A program made the position numbers and the translations under genes. The notes under the pieces were generated by a model that saw only the letters and a program-made list of their open reading frames with translations, did not search any database and was not told the DNA's origin. 64,000 bases of DNA from Lepas anatifera (taxonomy: Eukaryota; Arthropoda; Thecostraca; Lepadidae). Where the stretch lies: contig JAOTON010000337.1 in NCBI GenBank assembly GCA_034440635.1, positions 1,613,501 to 1,677,500 of the forward strand, written 5' to 3'. This document shows, piece by piece, positions 47,404-62,680 of the stretch. The stretch's first letter is position 1. Each line of letters opens with the position of its first letter.

Positions 47404-50062
47404 TACAGGGTGTTTCAGAAAGAATGATATTTTTTAAATGTTCAGTAAACTACTAAAAATCCTTCAAATCCGTCCACAAAACGCTCATTTTAATGGTAAA
47501 TTGTAGGACATTTTTTCTGTAAACATGTTCCATTTGAATCAAATATTTCCCCCGTCTTAAATGTACTCGGAAAATGATGCAAGAAACATGATATATGCCC
47601 GATTATATTTGAGAACACGGAACTGGCAGCACTCTAAAAATGCTTAAGCACGCAAAGATGGCACGTGAGCATGCACATCAAAGGCACAAGTTCCAGTAAT
47701 ATTACAAGTTTAAAGTTTTTGGCTCAAGCTCCATATGGCTCATTGGCTTACCTTCCATATGAATGACTGGATGCAGCGGACACAGCGCAAAAATCTCACT
47801 GTTCACCACAGAACAAGGGACATAAACCAATTGGGGATTGCTTGCTTGGACCCGAGCTTTCCTAAGCTCGAGAGGTGTGTTTTTTTAGAATTAATTTCCA
47901 GAGGCAATGCGCGTGGACTGCGATGTACCACAGTGACGATGTAAGGTTTGCAGTGCCATTGGCGTGATACTTGTCACGTGATACGCGCGTGATATCTGCT
48001 AAAATTTTTGATGAAGGCAAAATAGACAGTATTTTCTACTCATTTTTAAGACTACTTTGAACTAGCAAAAATATAAAAACAGCTATCAAAATACGAATAA
48101 TCGTAAATGTCCCAAATTTCGCTTTCGATTGAAATGTAAATCATACAACAACAACCTATTTATAGCCGCATTTCAGAGGTGCAGAAACTTGCCAACTCGG
48201 CTACTGGGGTTTGTGACACATTTATGAAAATTGAGGTGCATAAGTGTGACAAAATAGCGATCGTGACAGTATGGTTCAAAATCAAACCGCAGCTTTTCGA
48301 AATACAGAATGAAGCGTGTAGCGATAAATTTAATTTAGCAACTCTGTTCTTCAATTGCACAGCGTACCATCAATGATACAATATTGGTACTGAATTTAGT
48401 TTCTACTAAAACGAGGGACCCCCGCTGCAGAAAACCCGGAAACCGCTGTCACAGTTGCCAGATTTTAACATGCACCCCAATGGTGCCGATTGTTAGTAGT
48501 TGCCAGAAAGTTGCCGCCTAGATGCCCGAAATGTGACAGTCAATTTTTTCGAGAAATACATGATTGTGGGCATATTTAAGGCATTAAAAATAACGCAAAT
48601 ACGTTATCAAGTATTTCTCTCTCCATTTTGTCAGGTTAAATAATATCTAAAATTTGAGTCTCTTCGATTTAGCGGTCCCTATTTCTTTGAATTTAGTATT
48701 AAGTACGCCTAAAAGCTACTAAGAAAAGTACTAAATGAGTGAAAGAAATAAACATAGCTGGGCAGCAATTCTACCTAAGCTACGCAACAGCGACAAGACA
48801 AGTTCGTAGTGTTTATTTGATGTAGAGCCTGCCAAAAATGTACACAGGTGGGAAGCCACTTTTTTAGGGCATATTTTGGGGGTATATCTGAGATAAGTGC
48901 AGGCTAAAACTGGCTGGAATAAATAGTGCTGCCCATGGCTAATCTAAGATGAATGTAGGCTACTTTGAGACTGATGCACTTTCACATATCAAACTTGGTT
49001 TTTCGTTCCTTAGCTTGCTTGTGCCTTACCTTATTTGTGCCCTAGATCAAGATTGGTTAGGTAGATTTGGAGCTGGAGGAAGTTGGGAGAGTTGGCGCCA
49101 GCAACAGACTGGCAACAACAGTAATTCAGGTGAGATTTCATGATCAAATTATCATGTCAATATTGTACAGATAGCAAATGTGTGCCAATGCAGTCCTCCA
49201 CAGTGTTAAAACACACCCTAACGTGCACTGGAGGGGGGCCTAGTAGACCCCCTTCTCATCTCAGGAAATCACAGAAAATCTCAGAAAGAAAGAGACTTTG
49301 AAAAACGCTGGTTGGGGGTGTGTTGCTTACTACCAGTGGTGGTAAGCAACACACAGGACCTGAACTGCATGGAGTTAAAGCAGGACTTTGACTACACTGG
49401 ATCTTTCTTTGGTATGAGACTTCCAATACCTCTGTAAGTACCTATTAGGCCAATAGACATAATTTTACATCTATGCAGGGTAGTTGCCTCAGAGTTTTTA
49501 CTGCAAGAAGGAATGAACAGGCAGGTGATAATCAGGTGTTGGGGGAAAATTTTAAGCATTTGATCCGTCTATAAAAATGCTACCTAAGGTCCACTTTACC
49601 AACACATTTTAGGTAGATCCAAATCCTATGTTGACATTGACATTTTTGTCCCTTTTGTTGATATGTGAGATAGAAGTTCAGTGGGGGCGGGGGGAAGCTG
49701 TGATCAGGGTTCCCAATTGTGTGTAGGTGCACGCTCCCATTCATAGATTAGTTCCCAATAATAATTATTTTCATGATAATTGCCACATTTAATCATGGGG
49801 AAATGTACCATAATTGGAAACACTCCTTCCAAAAATGGAAACTTTTTTCAAAAAGGGAAATGCATGTCATTAGGGGGAAACTGCAGTCAGAGTTGCCAAT
49901 AAAAGTTATGATCCCAATACTGGAAACAATGATCTATGATTGGAAATTTTCCTTCCAAAACATAAACATGATCTAAAAATGAAAACACAGTTTAATACTT
50001 TCATGCAGTAATGGCTTGGTGCTTGAACCTCGTCTGTTTCAAAAAGCAAGAGACAGGTAGAT

Positions 50063-51632
50063 CACAGAAAGAAATTTTTACAAGGGCAAACCTTGTCAGA
50101 CCCTTGTTTACATGGAAAATTACTAGGGTAAAACGCAAAGCTTGTACGTTCAAAATCCGTGCCACGAAAACAAGGGAAATACAAGGAAAAGCCATGTAGA
50201 ACAATGGTAGAACCATAGTACGACAATGGTTGCTAGAAGACGTTGTACAAACCTTGTAACTTAACTATGGTTAACCTACATGGCAAAGACAATGGCTGAC
50301 AACGGCCCCACAAGCCCTCTACTAGGTCATGATTACCCCACAACAAGGGTAGAACAAAGCCTTGTGTCCGCCTTGTACGCAACCGCAGCCTTCCTACAAG
50401 AGCGTGACGAGATTAGAACCTTGCTTACACAACCGCTTTACCAGTGCGTAACGAGGAGGGAACAAGGGTGTTGCAAGGCTTCTTACAAGGGTAAAACGAG
50501 ACTCGGATTACGTCTTTACAATAGCGGCAGGTCCAGGACTTCATTTCGGGGGAAGCTCGGGCGCTCGCGCCTCCCCGCCATAGTGTCTGGACAGCATCCG
50601 ACTACGCATTTACTTTAGGCACTCTTACATTTCATACTGTGGAAGAGGGCTTGAGCCCTCTTAGCCCCTCCCCTTGTACCTACCTCTGCTTCAAAAGGAA
50701 CTTTTCAGTCTCTATGCGAAAGCTAAAGCGTTTTCTGGCCTCAAATGCAACCGGAGGACCATCGGTAGAAAAAGGTAAGCATTGAGCCACCTCTCAAGCA
50801 AGAAAAGAACCCACACGTTGTCTTACCCATATCGGTAAAACACAGCATCACTAATCAGGCGCCGATCCATCTGAAGACACCGACAAGATCATATTGGAAC
50901 TCAACTCACCCTATTTTTCAAACGGGCCCATAAGGCAAACACAATTAGGTTCTACCCACTGCAGGTACCTAAGCCATATGATCAAATAGTCTGTGCTCGT
51001 TTGACACGAAAATATGAGCCTTAATACCAATATGGCATACATGCCTGAAGTAACCACATACTTACTTACCTGGACCTGGATTGACCATTCCAAAATGCCT
51101 CACTTTTCAACTATTGGAACAGAAAACAATACTTCCCACTCGCAGATCACTGAAAAATATTCTAGACAGCTTCCAAAGTTCCACGATTGATTAAAATAAG
51201 TCACATTTATTCTAACCTACACGGCATGCGTGCCAGGCCACTGTGTATTGCCACGGGTAAACAGAAAGCAAGATGGCGACTGTAACCCGAGCAGGTATTT
51301 GAAATCATAGTCAAACGACAATGGCCGAGCAAGGGTGCAACAACGCCCTAGCTTTACCTACCAGCTATTTACAATGCCACTACAACGCCTAGTATTCAGT
51401 TAGTGCAGCGCTGGTGCGCAAGCAAGGTATGAACCAGGTATGAACGAGGTGCGCACTATTGTGGCACAAGGCAAGGTTGTCATTCCGTAGTAATTGCATT
51501 ACTTTATGCTAGTGACGTAACCAGGGTTGTTTTACTTCGGTAATTGAACTACGGTGCAACTATTGTTCTGCAATGGTAAAACTTGTAGAAACACAATTTT
51601 AAGCTTGTACCTTGTAATAAATTCTTTCTGTG
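50063..51632 (+). mobile_element. 1.57-kb TIR element X, copy 1 (ACAAGG-rich)
   Basis: The termini CACAGAAAGAAATTTTTACAAGG and CACAGAAAGAATTTATTACAAGG face inward (shown 5' to 3' from each end, with the core CACAGAAAGAA). An AT dinucleotide abuts both sides, and the empty site GTAGATGACATT is preserved in hAT copy 1 near 36190. Dozens of ACAAGG/CCTTGT motifs fill the first 500 bp. There is no transposase, and the 112-codon frame at 50280 is probably spurious. Confidence 0.8.
50519..50688 (-). mobile_element. Degenerate hAT MITE inside element X (mirror at 52640-52809)
   Basis: It shares the ordered blocks CCAGGACTTCATTTCGGG, GCATTTACT and GGGCTTGAGCCCTC with the inverse of the MITE at 54340-54517. 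Both X copies carry it, so it was present before X duplicated. Confidence 0.6.
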
Positions 51633-51697
51633 ATGACATTCAGCATATTGGAAATAGTATTCAAGTATACAATTATCATTTCCAGCTTTTTGTGACA

Positions 51698-53265
51698 CAC
51701 AGAAAGAATTTATTACAAGGTACAAGCTTAAAATTGTGTTTCTACAAGTTTTACCATTGCAGAACAATAGTTGCACCGTAGTTCAATTACCGAAGTAAAA
51801 CAACCCTGGACACGTCACTAGCATAAAGTAATGCAATTACTACGGAATGACAACCTTGCCTTGTGCCACAATAGTGCGCACCTCGTTCATACCTGGTTCA
51901 TACCTTGCTTGCGCACCAGCGCTGCACTAACTGAATACTAGGCGTTGTAGTGGCATTGTAAATAGCTGGTAGGTAAAGCTAGGGCGTTGTTGCACCCTTT
52001 GCTCGGCCATTGTCGTTTGACTATGATTTCAAATACCTGCTCGGGTTACAGTCGCCATCTTGCTTTCTGTTTACCCGTGGCAATACACAGTGGCCTGGCA
52101 CGCATGCCGTGTAGGTTAGAATAAATGTGACTTATTTTAATCAATCATGGAACTTTGGAAGCTGTCTAGAATATTTTTCAGTGATCTGCGAGTGGGAAGT
52201 ATTGTTTTCTGTTCCAATAGTTGAAAAGTGAGGCATTTTAGAATGGTCAATCCAGGTCCAGGTAAGTATGTGGTTACTTCAGGCATGTATGCCATATTGG
52301 TATTAAGGCTCATATTTTCGTGTCAGACGAGCACAGACTATTTGATCATATGGCTTAGGTACCTGCAGTGGGTAGAACCTAATTGTGTTTGCCTTACGGG
52401 CCCGTTTGAGAAATAGGGTGAGTTGAGTTCCAATATGATCTTGTTGGTGTCTTCAGATGGATCGGCGCCTGATGAGTGATGTTGTGTTTTACCGATATGG
52501 GTAAGACAACGTGCGGGTTATTTTCTTGCTTGAGAGGTGGCTCAATGCTTACCCTTTTTCTACCGATGGTCCTCCGGTTGCATTTGGGGCCAGAAAACGC
52601 TTTAGCTTTCGCATAGAGACTGAAAAGTTCCTTTTGAAGCAGAGGTAGGTACAAGGGAAGGGGCTAAGAGGGCTCAAGCCCTCTTCCACAGTATGAAATG
52701 TAAGAGTGCCTAAAGTAAATGCGTAGTCGGATGCTGTCCAGACACTATGGCGGGGAGGCGCGAGCGCCCGAGCTTCCCCCGAAATGAAGTCCTGGACCTG
52801 CCGCTATTGTAAAGACGTAATCCGAGTCTCGTTTTACCCTTGTAAGAAGCCTTGCAACACCCTTGTTCCCTCCTCGTTACGCACTGGTAAAGCGGTTGTG
52901 TAAGCAAGGTTCTAATCTCGTCACGCTCTTGTAGGAAGGCTGCGGTTGCGTACAAGGCGGACACAAGGCTTTGTTCTACCCTTGTTGTGGGGTAATCATG
53001 ACCTAGTAGAGGGCTTGTGGGGCCGTTGTCAGCCATTGTCTTTGCCATGTAGGTTAACCATAGTTAAGTTACAAGGTTTGTACAACGTCTTCTAGCAACC
53101 ATTGTCGTACTATGGTTCTACCATTGTTCTACATGGCTTTTCCTTGTATTTCCCTTGTTTTCGTGGCACGGATTTTGAACGTACAAGCTTTGCGTTTTAC
53201 CCTAGTAATTTTCCATGTAAACAAGGGTCTGACAAGGTTTGCCCTTGTAAAAATTTCTTTCTGTG
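51698..53265 (-). mobile_element. Element X, copy 2, inverted relative to copy 1
   Basis: It is near-identical to copy 1; the 112-codon frame is identical in both (50280-50618 and 52710-53048). The two copies face each other across 65 bp of the host hAT-like element (51633-51697). That 65-bp segment is continuous with its flanks in hAT copy 1 near 36120-36190. The immediate flanks show no clear target duplication. Confidence 0.8.
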
Positions 53266-53361
53266 AGGAGGCATACGTCGCCTTGAGTTTGTGACAGCCA
53301 GCATACTTTCTGCACCTCTGTGACCAATTCAAAAATATCATTCTTTATGAAACACCCTGTA

Positions 53362-53839
53362 GGTAGGTATGTTCGCGCCACCGTTGCATTGGCGCTCCAC
53401 GCGCGGGTCCCATTGCGCAGAGAACCACTGCCGCCGGATGCTGTGAATTTGACCTGATCACGATTGTCGATGGAGGCATCGACGACAGACAAGTGTTTCG
53501 TTTGATTCTGTCGGTGCTTTTTTACTGTTTGTGTCATCAGCGGGAATTGCTATCTTAAAGTTCTGGGTATGAAGAAGAGGTAAACACAAAAGCTAGTTAA
53601 AATGTATTCTTAAGCGTTTATTTGAAAACTGATACCAGAAGGTGAAATAAATCTTCTCCACATATTGAGATAGGAAACAGCAGATATATGCTTCTGAGCA
53701 TGAAAAAAGCAGCGGGATACCCGTTGCTAAGCACCGTTGACGCACCCCGCGCAAGACGTAGCGCGCTTTCACCTCCTTCTTCCCTGCCGGACGCCATCTG
53801 ACCTTGGCCCAAAAACGATGACTGGCGCGGCAAGTTAGT
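53362..53839. other. No gene recognised
   Basis: A - strand frame of about 58 codons (53537 to 53362, MTQTVKKHRQNQTKH...) looks mildly protein-like. It has no recognisable domain, and the mariner-like insertion interrupts it. Confidence 0.25.
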
Positions 53840-54084
53840 CATGGACGTATTCAGGAGGTGCAAGGGGGACACTTGTCTCATCCCTGATCTGAAATGGTCA
53901 CGGTGCCCCCCTGAAAGGTTGATGGCGCTCTTGAAATATCACTTCCCACCCCCTTCCCCATGATGCGTGTATCTGAGCCCCTATGACAAAATTTGACGCC
54001 CACCTGATAGATTACAGTCCCAAAAATTGGTGCCTCTGGTTAGGATGGCGCCTCCCTCGATCAGCAATCCTGGATCCGCCCATG
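53840..54084. mobile_element. hAT MITE of the GGCGCC type
   Basis: It starts CATGGACGTATTCAGG and ends CCTGGATCCGCCCATG. The interior follows 22194-22465 (CCCCCTGAAAGGTTGATGGC, CACCTGATAG). The 8-bp flanks AAGTTAGT and AGGTGGGT agree at five positions, so it is an old copy. Confidence 0.8.
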
Positions 54085-54339
54085 AGGTGGGTAGTCACTA
54101 AAAATATCAATCTAAATTACTTTTTCACTGTTATTTTCAGCGTTGCAAAGATGACCATTTAAACGAATCACGCATCGATGATCGACATCAAGCCAGGATC
54201 AAAACGCGTACCCGCAAATGCCAAAAACTATAATAATTGAATTTCAACAATTGCAGCGTGCAGCCTATGTCTTGCTTGAAGCATGCGATCTCTGGAGCGA
54301 TACAAAAGTGAATCACTTTTTTCTTCAAAATGTTCTGGA

Positions 54340-54517
54340 CAGTGGCGGATACAAGAAGGAGCTAGGGGACTCAAGCCCCCCCTCCCCCAAAGCGTCCCCC
54401 AAGTGAAATGAGTGTCTGTAGTAAATGCATAGCCGTAGGCTGCTCAATGCCAATGGCGAGGGGGGCTCGTCCCCCTAGTCCACCCTCTCCCGAAATGAAA
54501 TCCTGGATCCGCCATTG
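54340..54517. mobile_element. 178-bp hAT-type MITE
   Basis: The ends CAGTGGCGGATACAAG and CCTGGATCCGCCATTG are imperfect inverted repeats. The element is flanked by an exact 8-bp repeat, GTTCTGGA (54332-54339 and 54518-54525). Confidence 0.9.
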
Positions 54518-54763
54518 GTTCTGGAGATAGTACACTGAGTGCAAAGTCTTTTTTATATGTTTGGAACAATAAAATCGGATATATACCAATATTGCTTTTT
54601 GTGCAAGATAAGCGAAGCTTACAATGCGATACAAAGAAATCAGTATTTTTAATGACACTTCTGACATGCACCAATAACTGGAAGCGGGAGACCAGTGAGT
54701 CCTTATATTAGAAAGAGCTGACGTTTTATAGTGCCGGAGAAGGTATGACAGTGACGTCATAAT

Positions 54764-54859
54764 GGTGGTAAAGATAGTAAAAATGATCACTATCTGCCAA
54801 ATGTATATTAAAAATAATATATCTGGCAGATAATGATCATTTTTATCATGTTTACCACC
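54764..54859. repeat. 96-nt imperfect hairpin
   Basis: Arms of about 35 nt (GGTGGTAAA to ATCTGCC and its inverse) flank an A+T-rich loop of about 26 nt with few mismatches. The size and shape fit a miRNA-like precursor or a tiny foldback MITE. Nothing in the sequence decides between them. Confidence 0.7.
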
Positions 54860-58177
<3,318 letters not shown>

Positions 58178-61100
58178 GTGAAGGAGTTTTTACTCGTGAA
58201 TTACCAGATGTTGGACATAGTTATCCCTTTCATTAGATTTTGTCATTTTGTAGCCGGTTTAATCAATGAATACGTTCGTGTCGAGACATGCTTGTCCAGT
58301 TGTCACTCTAGAGGCGCAAAGACCAGGGATGGATCTAGCCGGAAAGTTTAGGGGGCAAAATATTTGGACCTATTGTAGAGATAAGTTTTACCATAAAAAA
58401 TTGAGCTCCTGTGTGGAGAGCGGCACTAGTCGCATCCATATTCGTTGTATTATGACATGGGTAGATAATAATATTTATAAAAATATTTGTCGCGTTCTTA
58501 AAACCAAGTATAAACCTTTTATTCGAGAAGACAGGCAAACTACATTGCATCACTGGTACTAGAAATTTACTAGTTTTAATATTCCATGAAATGACAGTAA
58601 CCTTGCTGAATGGTTCCGCAGGGTTGAGTCTCGCAGAAACTTATGTCTGCAAGTGGAGTAAAATATATACATGTTCGTATGCGATTGTGTTTGTAAGTAC
58701 AATAATTTGTTCTCGCTAATGTTCGCAAGCGAATCAGGTACAAATAGGTGCTACTCTTCTGAGTGCTCCTTTCCGATCCGAGAACCGGTGTTCCCCATGG
58801 ATGCAGCTGTTAGAGAGAGATTAAATGCCCTTTTATAGCTCCAGGGGAGTTCCATTGCAGTAGAATCCCGAACGACATACTCGAAAAACGCAATTATAAC
58901 GATTATTTTCTCGCTTCGCGTTTCTCTTCTAATTCGCGCCCCAGCGGAGTTCTGGTGCCACTTCCACCTTACCGGGGGTAGGGCCGCCGCCATCGGGGCC
59001 TTTTTAACCCGTGCCCCACTGGGGTCCGGCGCCGCCTTCGCCCCAACGGAGGGCATCGATTACCCCTCTCTAACTCCAAAAACATGGGAGTTTCTGCGAG
59101 TTGCATTGGAAAACTCGAGTGAATTCATTGTGGGTTTACTTCACATGTCTTAGCGTTCAGGCCATTGGTTCGACCTCGAGAAGTTAATTTATGTTGAGTC
59201 GGGCAATTTCCACTAATAATGTAATGATTACGAGAAATTATCATTGCTCTCATGCCATTAGAGCTATTGAGATAAAGTAAACTTCATAGGACTATTCAAG
59301 GGCTTTCTCCGCTATGTGGAACACAATAACCTCCCCCACCAGTGGTCTGGCCTCCAGAGCGCACCTCTTGACCTAACATGACCTGAGATTATGAAAGATG
59401 TCAAAGTCGTCTTGCTATATATCAAATGAAAGCCAGTGACGGGACAAACACGATGACGTCTAATTCGGTTTTGAATTTAGGAAAGTGAACAGAACAGCGA
59501 TGCCGCTGGCAGGGCAGAGCTGGGTTTCAAAAATGTGTGATGGAACAGAATATTAGTGTTATTGCAAAACCGGAAGCATAAGCACGCTGATACTCTTATA
59601 TATGCTATATAAAATTCACATACAGCTATACATGTGCTCTTTCGAGACTGCGCCGTTCGTCTGTAAGAAATTTATGCAATTTTACGCATTGCAAAGGCGA
59701 TGACAATTGAATACCCAGTGCTTGGATATAATGCACCTGCAGTAGTATTTTCAAAATAAACTAAGCAAATTAATTAAAAATGTTTCCAATTTTTTGGGCT
59801 TAGAAACATAATACCCCAAAATCAAATTATCCAGAGAAAAATGGTAATTTTTTTGTGCCATCCTTATGAAATTACATGACCTGACCCGAGATCATAGGTA
59901 AACTTTCCTTTATTGTTAAGCTTTGAATTTTGACTACGACACACTATTATTTAGGGCTTAAGAATTCTGGGGACGTATGCTTCATACAAATATCATGAGT
60001 TCCGGAGATTTAGGTATTGGAAAAATAGGGTCGACACTATACCGAACATTTCCGGAGGCAATAAGTCAGAAACCGCTGGAAGGGATGAGGCTAAACATGC
60101 CACAGCATGAATGAGCACCCAAGAGAACCCCTTGGACAAAGCTTCATCAAAATCTGAGATGTAGGGTGTTATTTTGATATTTTTTGGTCATCTTGTCGTG
60201 GAATGTCCCAGCTCTCAATTGACTGCGCAGTCCTCCCCAGCAGTGTCTGTCCACACATCAGGAAAGCTCGGTACCAGATGTTTATTGATTGTAGGGCATT
60301 CGGCACGGATACAGAAGACACCCCCTCACAAAGATATTCGTATGAATAATAGTAATAATGAAAATATACACACAAGCATGTCTGGGCTCGTGCTGAATCC
60401 GCCGAAGACTGGGTCTATTCCCTCAGGGTCACCGCCGGCCAAGACCAGTCATTCCCAAATTTGGCGTTACGGGCGGATGAGCACTAACTCTCCAAGCCCG
60501 ATTCAAAGCAAAATGCCGGCACACAAGCCAGCTTATTCAGGCTTCTACATATCACACAAAGCCATATTGTAGTAAAAGTCACGCCGCAACTAGTTTGCTG
60601 CCAAAACTAGCGCAGCAGCAGCGTTAACATACCGCATCACTCAACCACGGTGATGTTAAACCTTGGTACTGCTGTGGAAGTCATCTACGAAAGAGCGCGC
60701 GAGCATCGTCCATGCCTGCGTGTGCGGTGCGGAGACCCGGTACCTCGTCAGCCGCCGCACCCGCCTCTCCACGCGATGGGCCATCACAGTTCCCAGAGCT
60801 GCTTTGTAGCGTGCTTTCCTGCTTGTCACAATTCCACTCTGGAGCGGGTTTTCCCGTCGAGTCCTCGGCGTAGATTCGCACAGTAATTTAGGCATTACAA
60901 AGGTGGTGCAGGGCCCGAAACCCAACACTGTACTAGTTTCCGAACTAAGACTGCAGTGACAGCGAGCTTCCAATGCACACTTTCTATCCGTTTCTTCACG
61001 ATATACACAAATTCCAGCGACGCAATAGTGTAGACCTCCCGTCTAGCCAATATCAGCCGCAAAAATGTTGAGGGACCCCTCAGTAGGCAGCTGAGGGGTA

Positions 61101-61780
61101 CTTGTTTATTTTAGCACAGTCAGTTTCAGCGAGAATTGGCGAACGTGCCGACTTTAGCTTGCACAGGGATTTCACCCTGGGAGGAAAACATATCTCACAA
61201 ATAGCTTCGAGAAATACCCCGAAACCTTGCGTTTTCGAAAAAGAAAGCCTGTATACAATCGACAACGCAAATCAGAATGGAGCCCTTTTGGCTTTTTTGT
61301 CAATATACAGTACGCTACAATCTGTCGTTCACTTTCTGATACAATTTCGCACAATGTATCGGAAGCCACGGAAAGACACTAACCACATGCACCAAACCCA
61401 CGGTGTCGCTAACCCACTAACAAATGGTGGAAAACCCCGACGCTAGCGCACCAAGTTTTACAATTTTCAAGGATTTTACACCGAAATGGTAGCACAACGC
61501 CTCCATAAACAGAATATATACTATATATTGCAATCATACACAAATAATACAGTCAGACATTGGATAGGACCTTATGTCGCAGGTAGAACACTGCAACGCC
61601 ACACGAACGGTACCTCAAACAGGACACAGTCACCTTCAAAGCAGCAAATGAGCAGCCTTTTCACTCATTCGTCCGGGATAACCAGTCGCGCCAATATCAA
61701 ACGTTCCTTGAAGCCTTGCTGGGCTGGGGCACCAAGTCCGGTGAAATGCAGGGACGATCACTGCGCGGCCCAGCACGACT
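58178..61780. other. Long stretch without a recognised gene
   Basis: Several open frames exist (58266-58562, 60174-60572, 60656-60973, 61102-61446), none with a recognisable domain. About 60690-60870 is CpG-rich and open in several frames. It could be an island or an exon, but I cannot decide. Confidence 0.3.
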
Positions 61781-61788
61781 TGTCACGC

Positions 61789-61794
61789 TTTATT
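61789..61794 (-). terminator. Possible polyadenylation signal for the 62481 exon gene
   Basis: AATAAA on the - strand lies about 690 nt after the stop codon of the tail-anchored-protein exon. No closer canonical signal was seen. Confidence 0.35.
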
Positions 61795-62480
61795 TATCGC
61801 ATCCTCTTGGTCACACACAGCCGCGATATACCTGGCGCCACCGTTGTTGCTCCGGCACGCTGGGGCGTCCGCCGCTGTTCACGGCGGCAACTCACGTAGA
61901 CGGCCCAGTCTCGCGTCGCAGCACCGCACACCGTGCAAACCCCCAATCACAGGCCAAAAACGTGGGGGTCACACCTGCAGGATTGCCGAGCCAGCGTAAC
62001 AGCTACCGCTGCACGTGCGGTCAGACCCCCGTCTCGCAGCAAACAAGGGCCAGGACGCGGGCAACCGACCACGGCGAGGGCGCAGTATACCACGTCGTAG
62101 TTGCTGTTCGTCTACTACAACTACCGGTCAAATGCAATATAGGGGATGGCAGCATAAGACAAGAGCGGTGGGATATGAAGTCTTTTCACGCAGCTGAATT
62201 TTCTGAGTTTGAAAAACCCCAACCTTAAAAAGAGAAGTGGAACAAGCATCACCGCTTTAGGATAATTCCCGGTCTGAAGTATGCAACATAATATGAATAC
62301 AACCACCGCTGAAATAAAAAAATCGGCCGTGCGCGGTGTTGCACTAACATTAGTTTTTGTTAGCCCGGATTACACAACAACCATGCTGCGGTTAACACTT
62401 CCAGGGCACAGGCCCACTAGTCTCGGAGTTTTTTGTGGCTACCCGGCCCTGCCAGGGACCCGGATCGGCGTCCCTCAGCC

Positions 62481-62678
62481 CTACAAGTCCTGCGTGATGA
62501 CAAAGTGCACGATGCCGGCGAAGACGACGAAGCCGGCCATCACGATCAGGTTGCTGAGTGTGGCGCTGAGGCCGGAGTTGGGGTCGCCGGCCGGTCGGCC
62601 GGCCGCCTCCGCCGCCGCCGCCTTCTCTGAGGACTCGCTGGCAGCCTCCCGCCGCGCCGCCAGAGTACCGCGGATCTC
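62481..62678 (-). CDS. Last coding exon of a probable tail-anchored membrane protein
   Basis: After a GTGACAG acceptor (AG at 62680-62679) the - strand is open for 65 codons to TAG at 62483-62481. It starts in phase 0 with EIRGTLAARREAAS, then an Ala/Glu-rich, probably helical stretch. It ends in an 18-residue hydrophobic segment, LIVMAGFVVFAGIVHFVI, and four final residues, TQDL. A C-terminal TM with almost no lumenal tail is the layout of tail-anchored proteins. The exon is strongly G+C-rich like the GTPBP10 exons and unlike the surrounding DNA. I do not recognise the family. Upstream exons are not found in the window and probably lie beyond 64000. Confidence 0.6.
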   Translation of the reverse strand, partial: EIRGTLAARREAASESSEKAAAAEAAGRPAGDPNSGLSATLSNLIVMAGFVVFAGIVHFVITQDL

Positions 62679-62680
62679 CT

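Larger units (their letters stand above)
48174..53320. mobile_element. hAT-like element, copy 2, inverted and itself interrupted
   Basis: It has the same CAGAGGTGCAGAAA ends as copy 1, in opposite orientation. It lies within the mariner-like MITE. Two 1.57-kb elements (50063-51632 and 51698-53265) interrupt it; without them it is about 2.0 kb. The 8-bp flanks CCGCATTT and TGACCAAT do not match, so the duplication has decayed or the locus was rearranged. Confidence 0.85.
47406..53359. mobile_element. Mariner-like MITE, split by the inverted hAT-like copy
   Basis: The ends CAGGGTGTTTCA...AAAGAATGATATTTTT and AAAAATATCATTCTTT.ATGAAACACCCTG are inverted repeats. TA lies immediately outside each end (47404-47405 and 53360-53361). 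TA targets with CAGGGTGT ends are typical of Tc1/mariner elements. Without the inserted hAT-like element it would be only about 800 bp. No transposase is seen. Confidence 0.8.

Noticed and set aside
50280..50618. 112-codon ORF, identical in both X copies (also 52710-53048)
   Set aside because: Identity reflects recent duplication of the element. The frame is dominated by ACAAGG repeats and the embedded MITE, and has no transposase motif.
58751..59056. A 101-codon - strand ORF reading DPSGARVKKAPMAAAL
   Set aside because: Similar GGCGC/GGGTTAAAAAGGC strings occur near 24040 and 33450 in other contexts, so it looks like a dispersed repeat rather than a gene.
61716..62228. 170-codon + strand ORF
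   Set aside because: It lies opposite the probable 3' UTR of the tail-anchored-protein gene in GC-rich DNA and shows no domain or low-complexity-free protein character.
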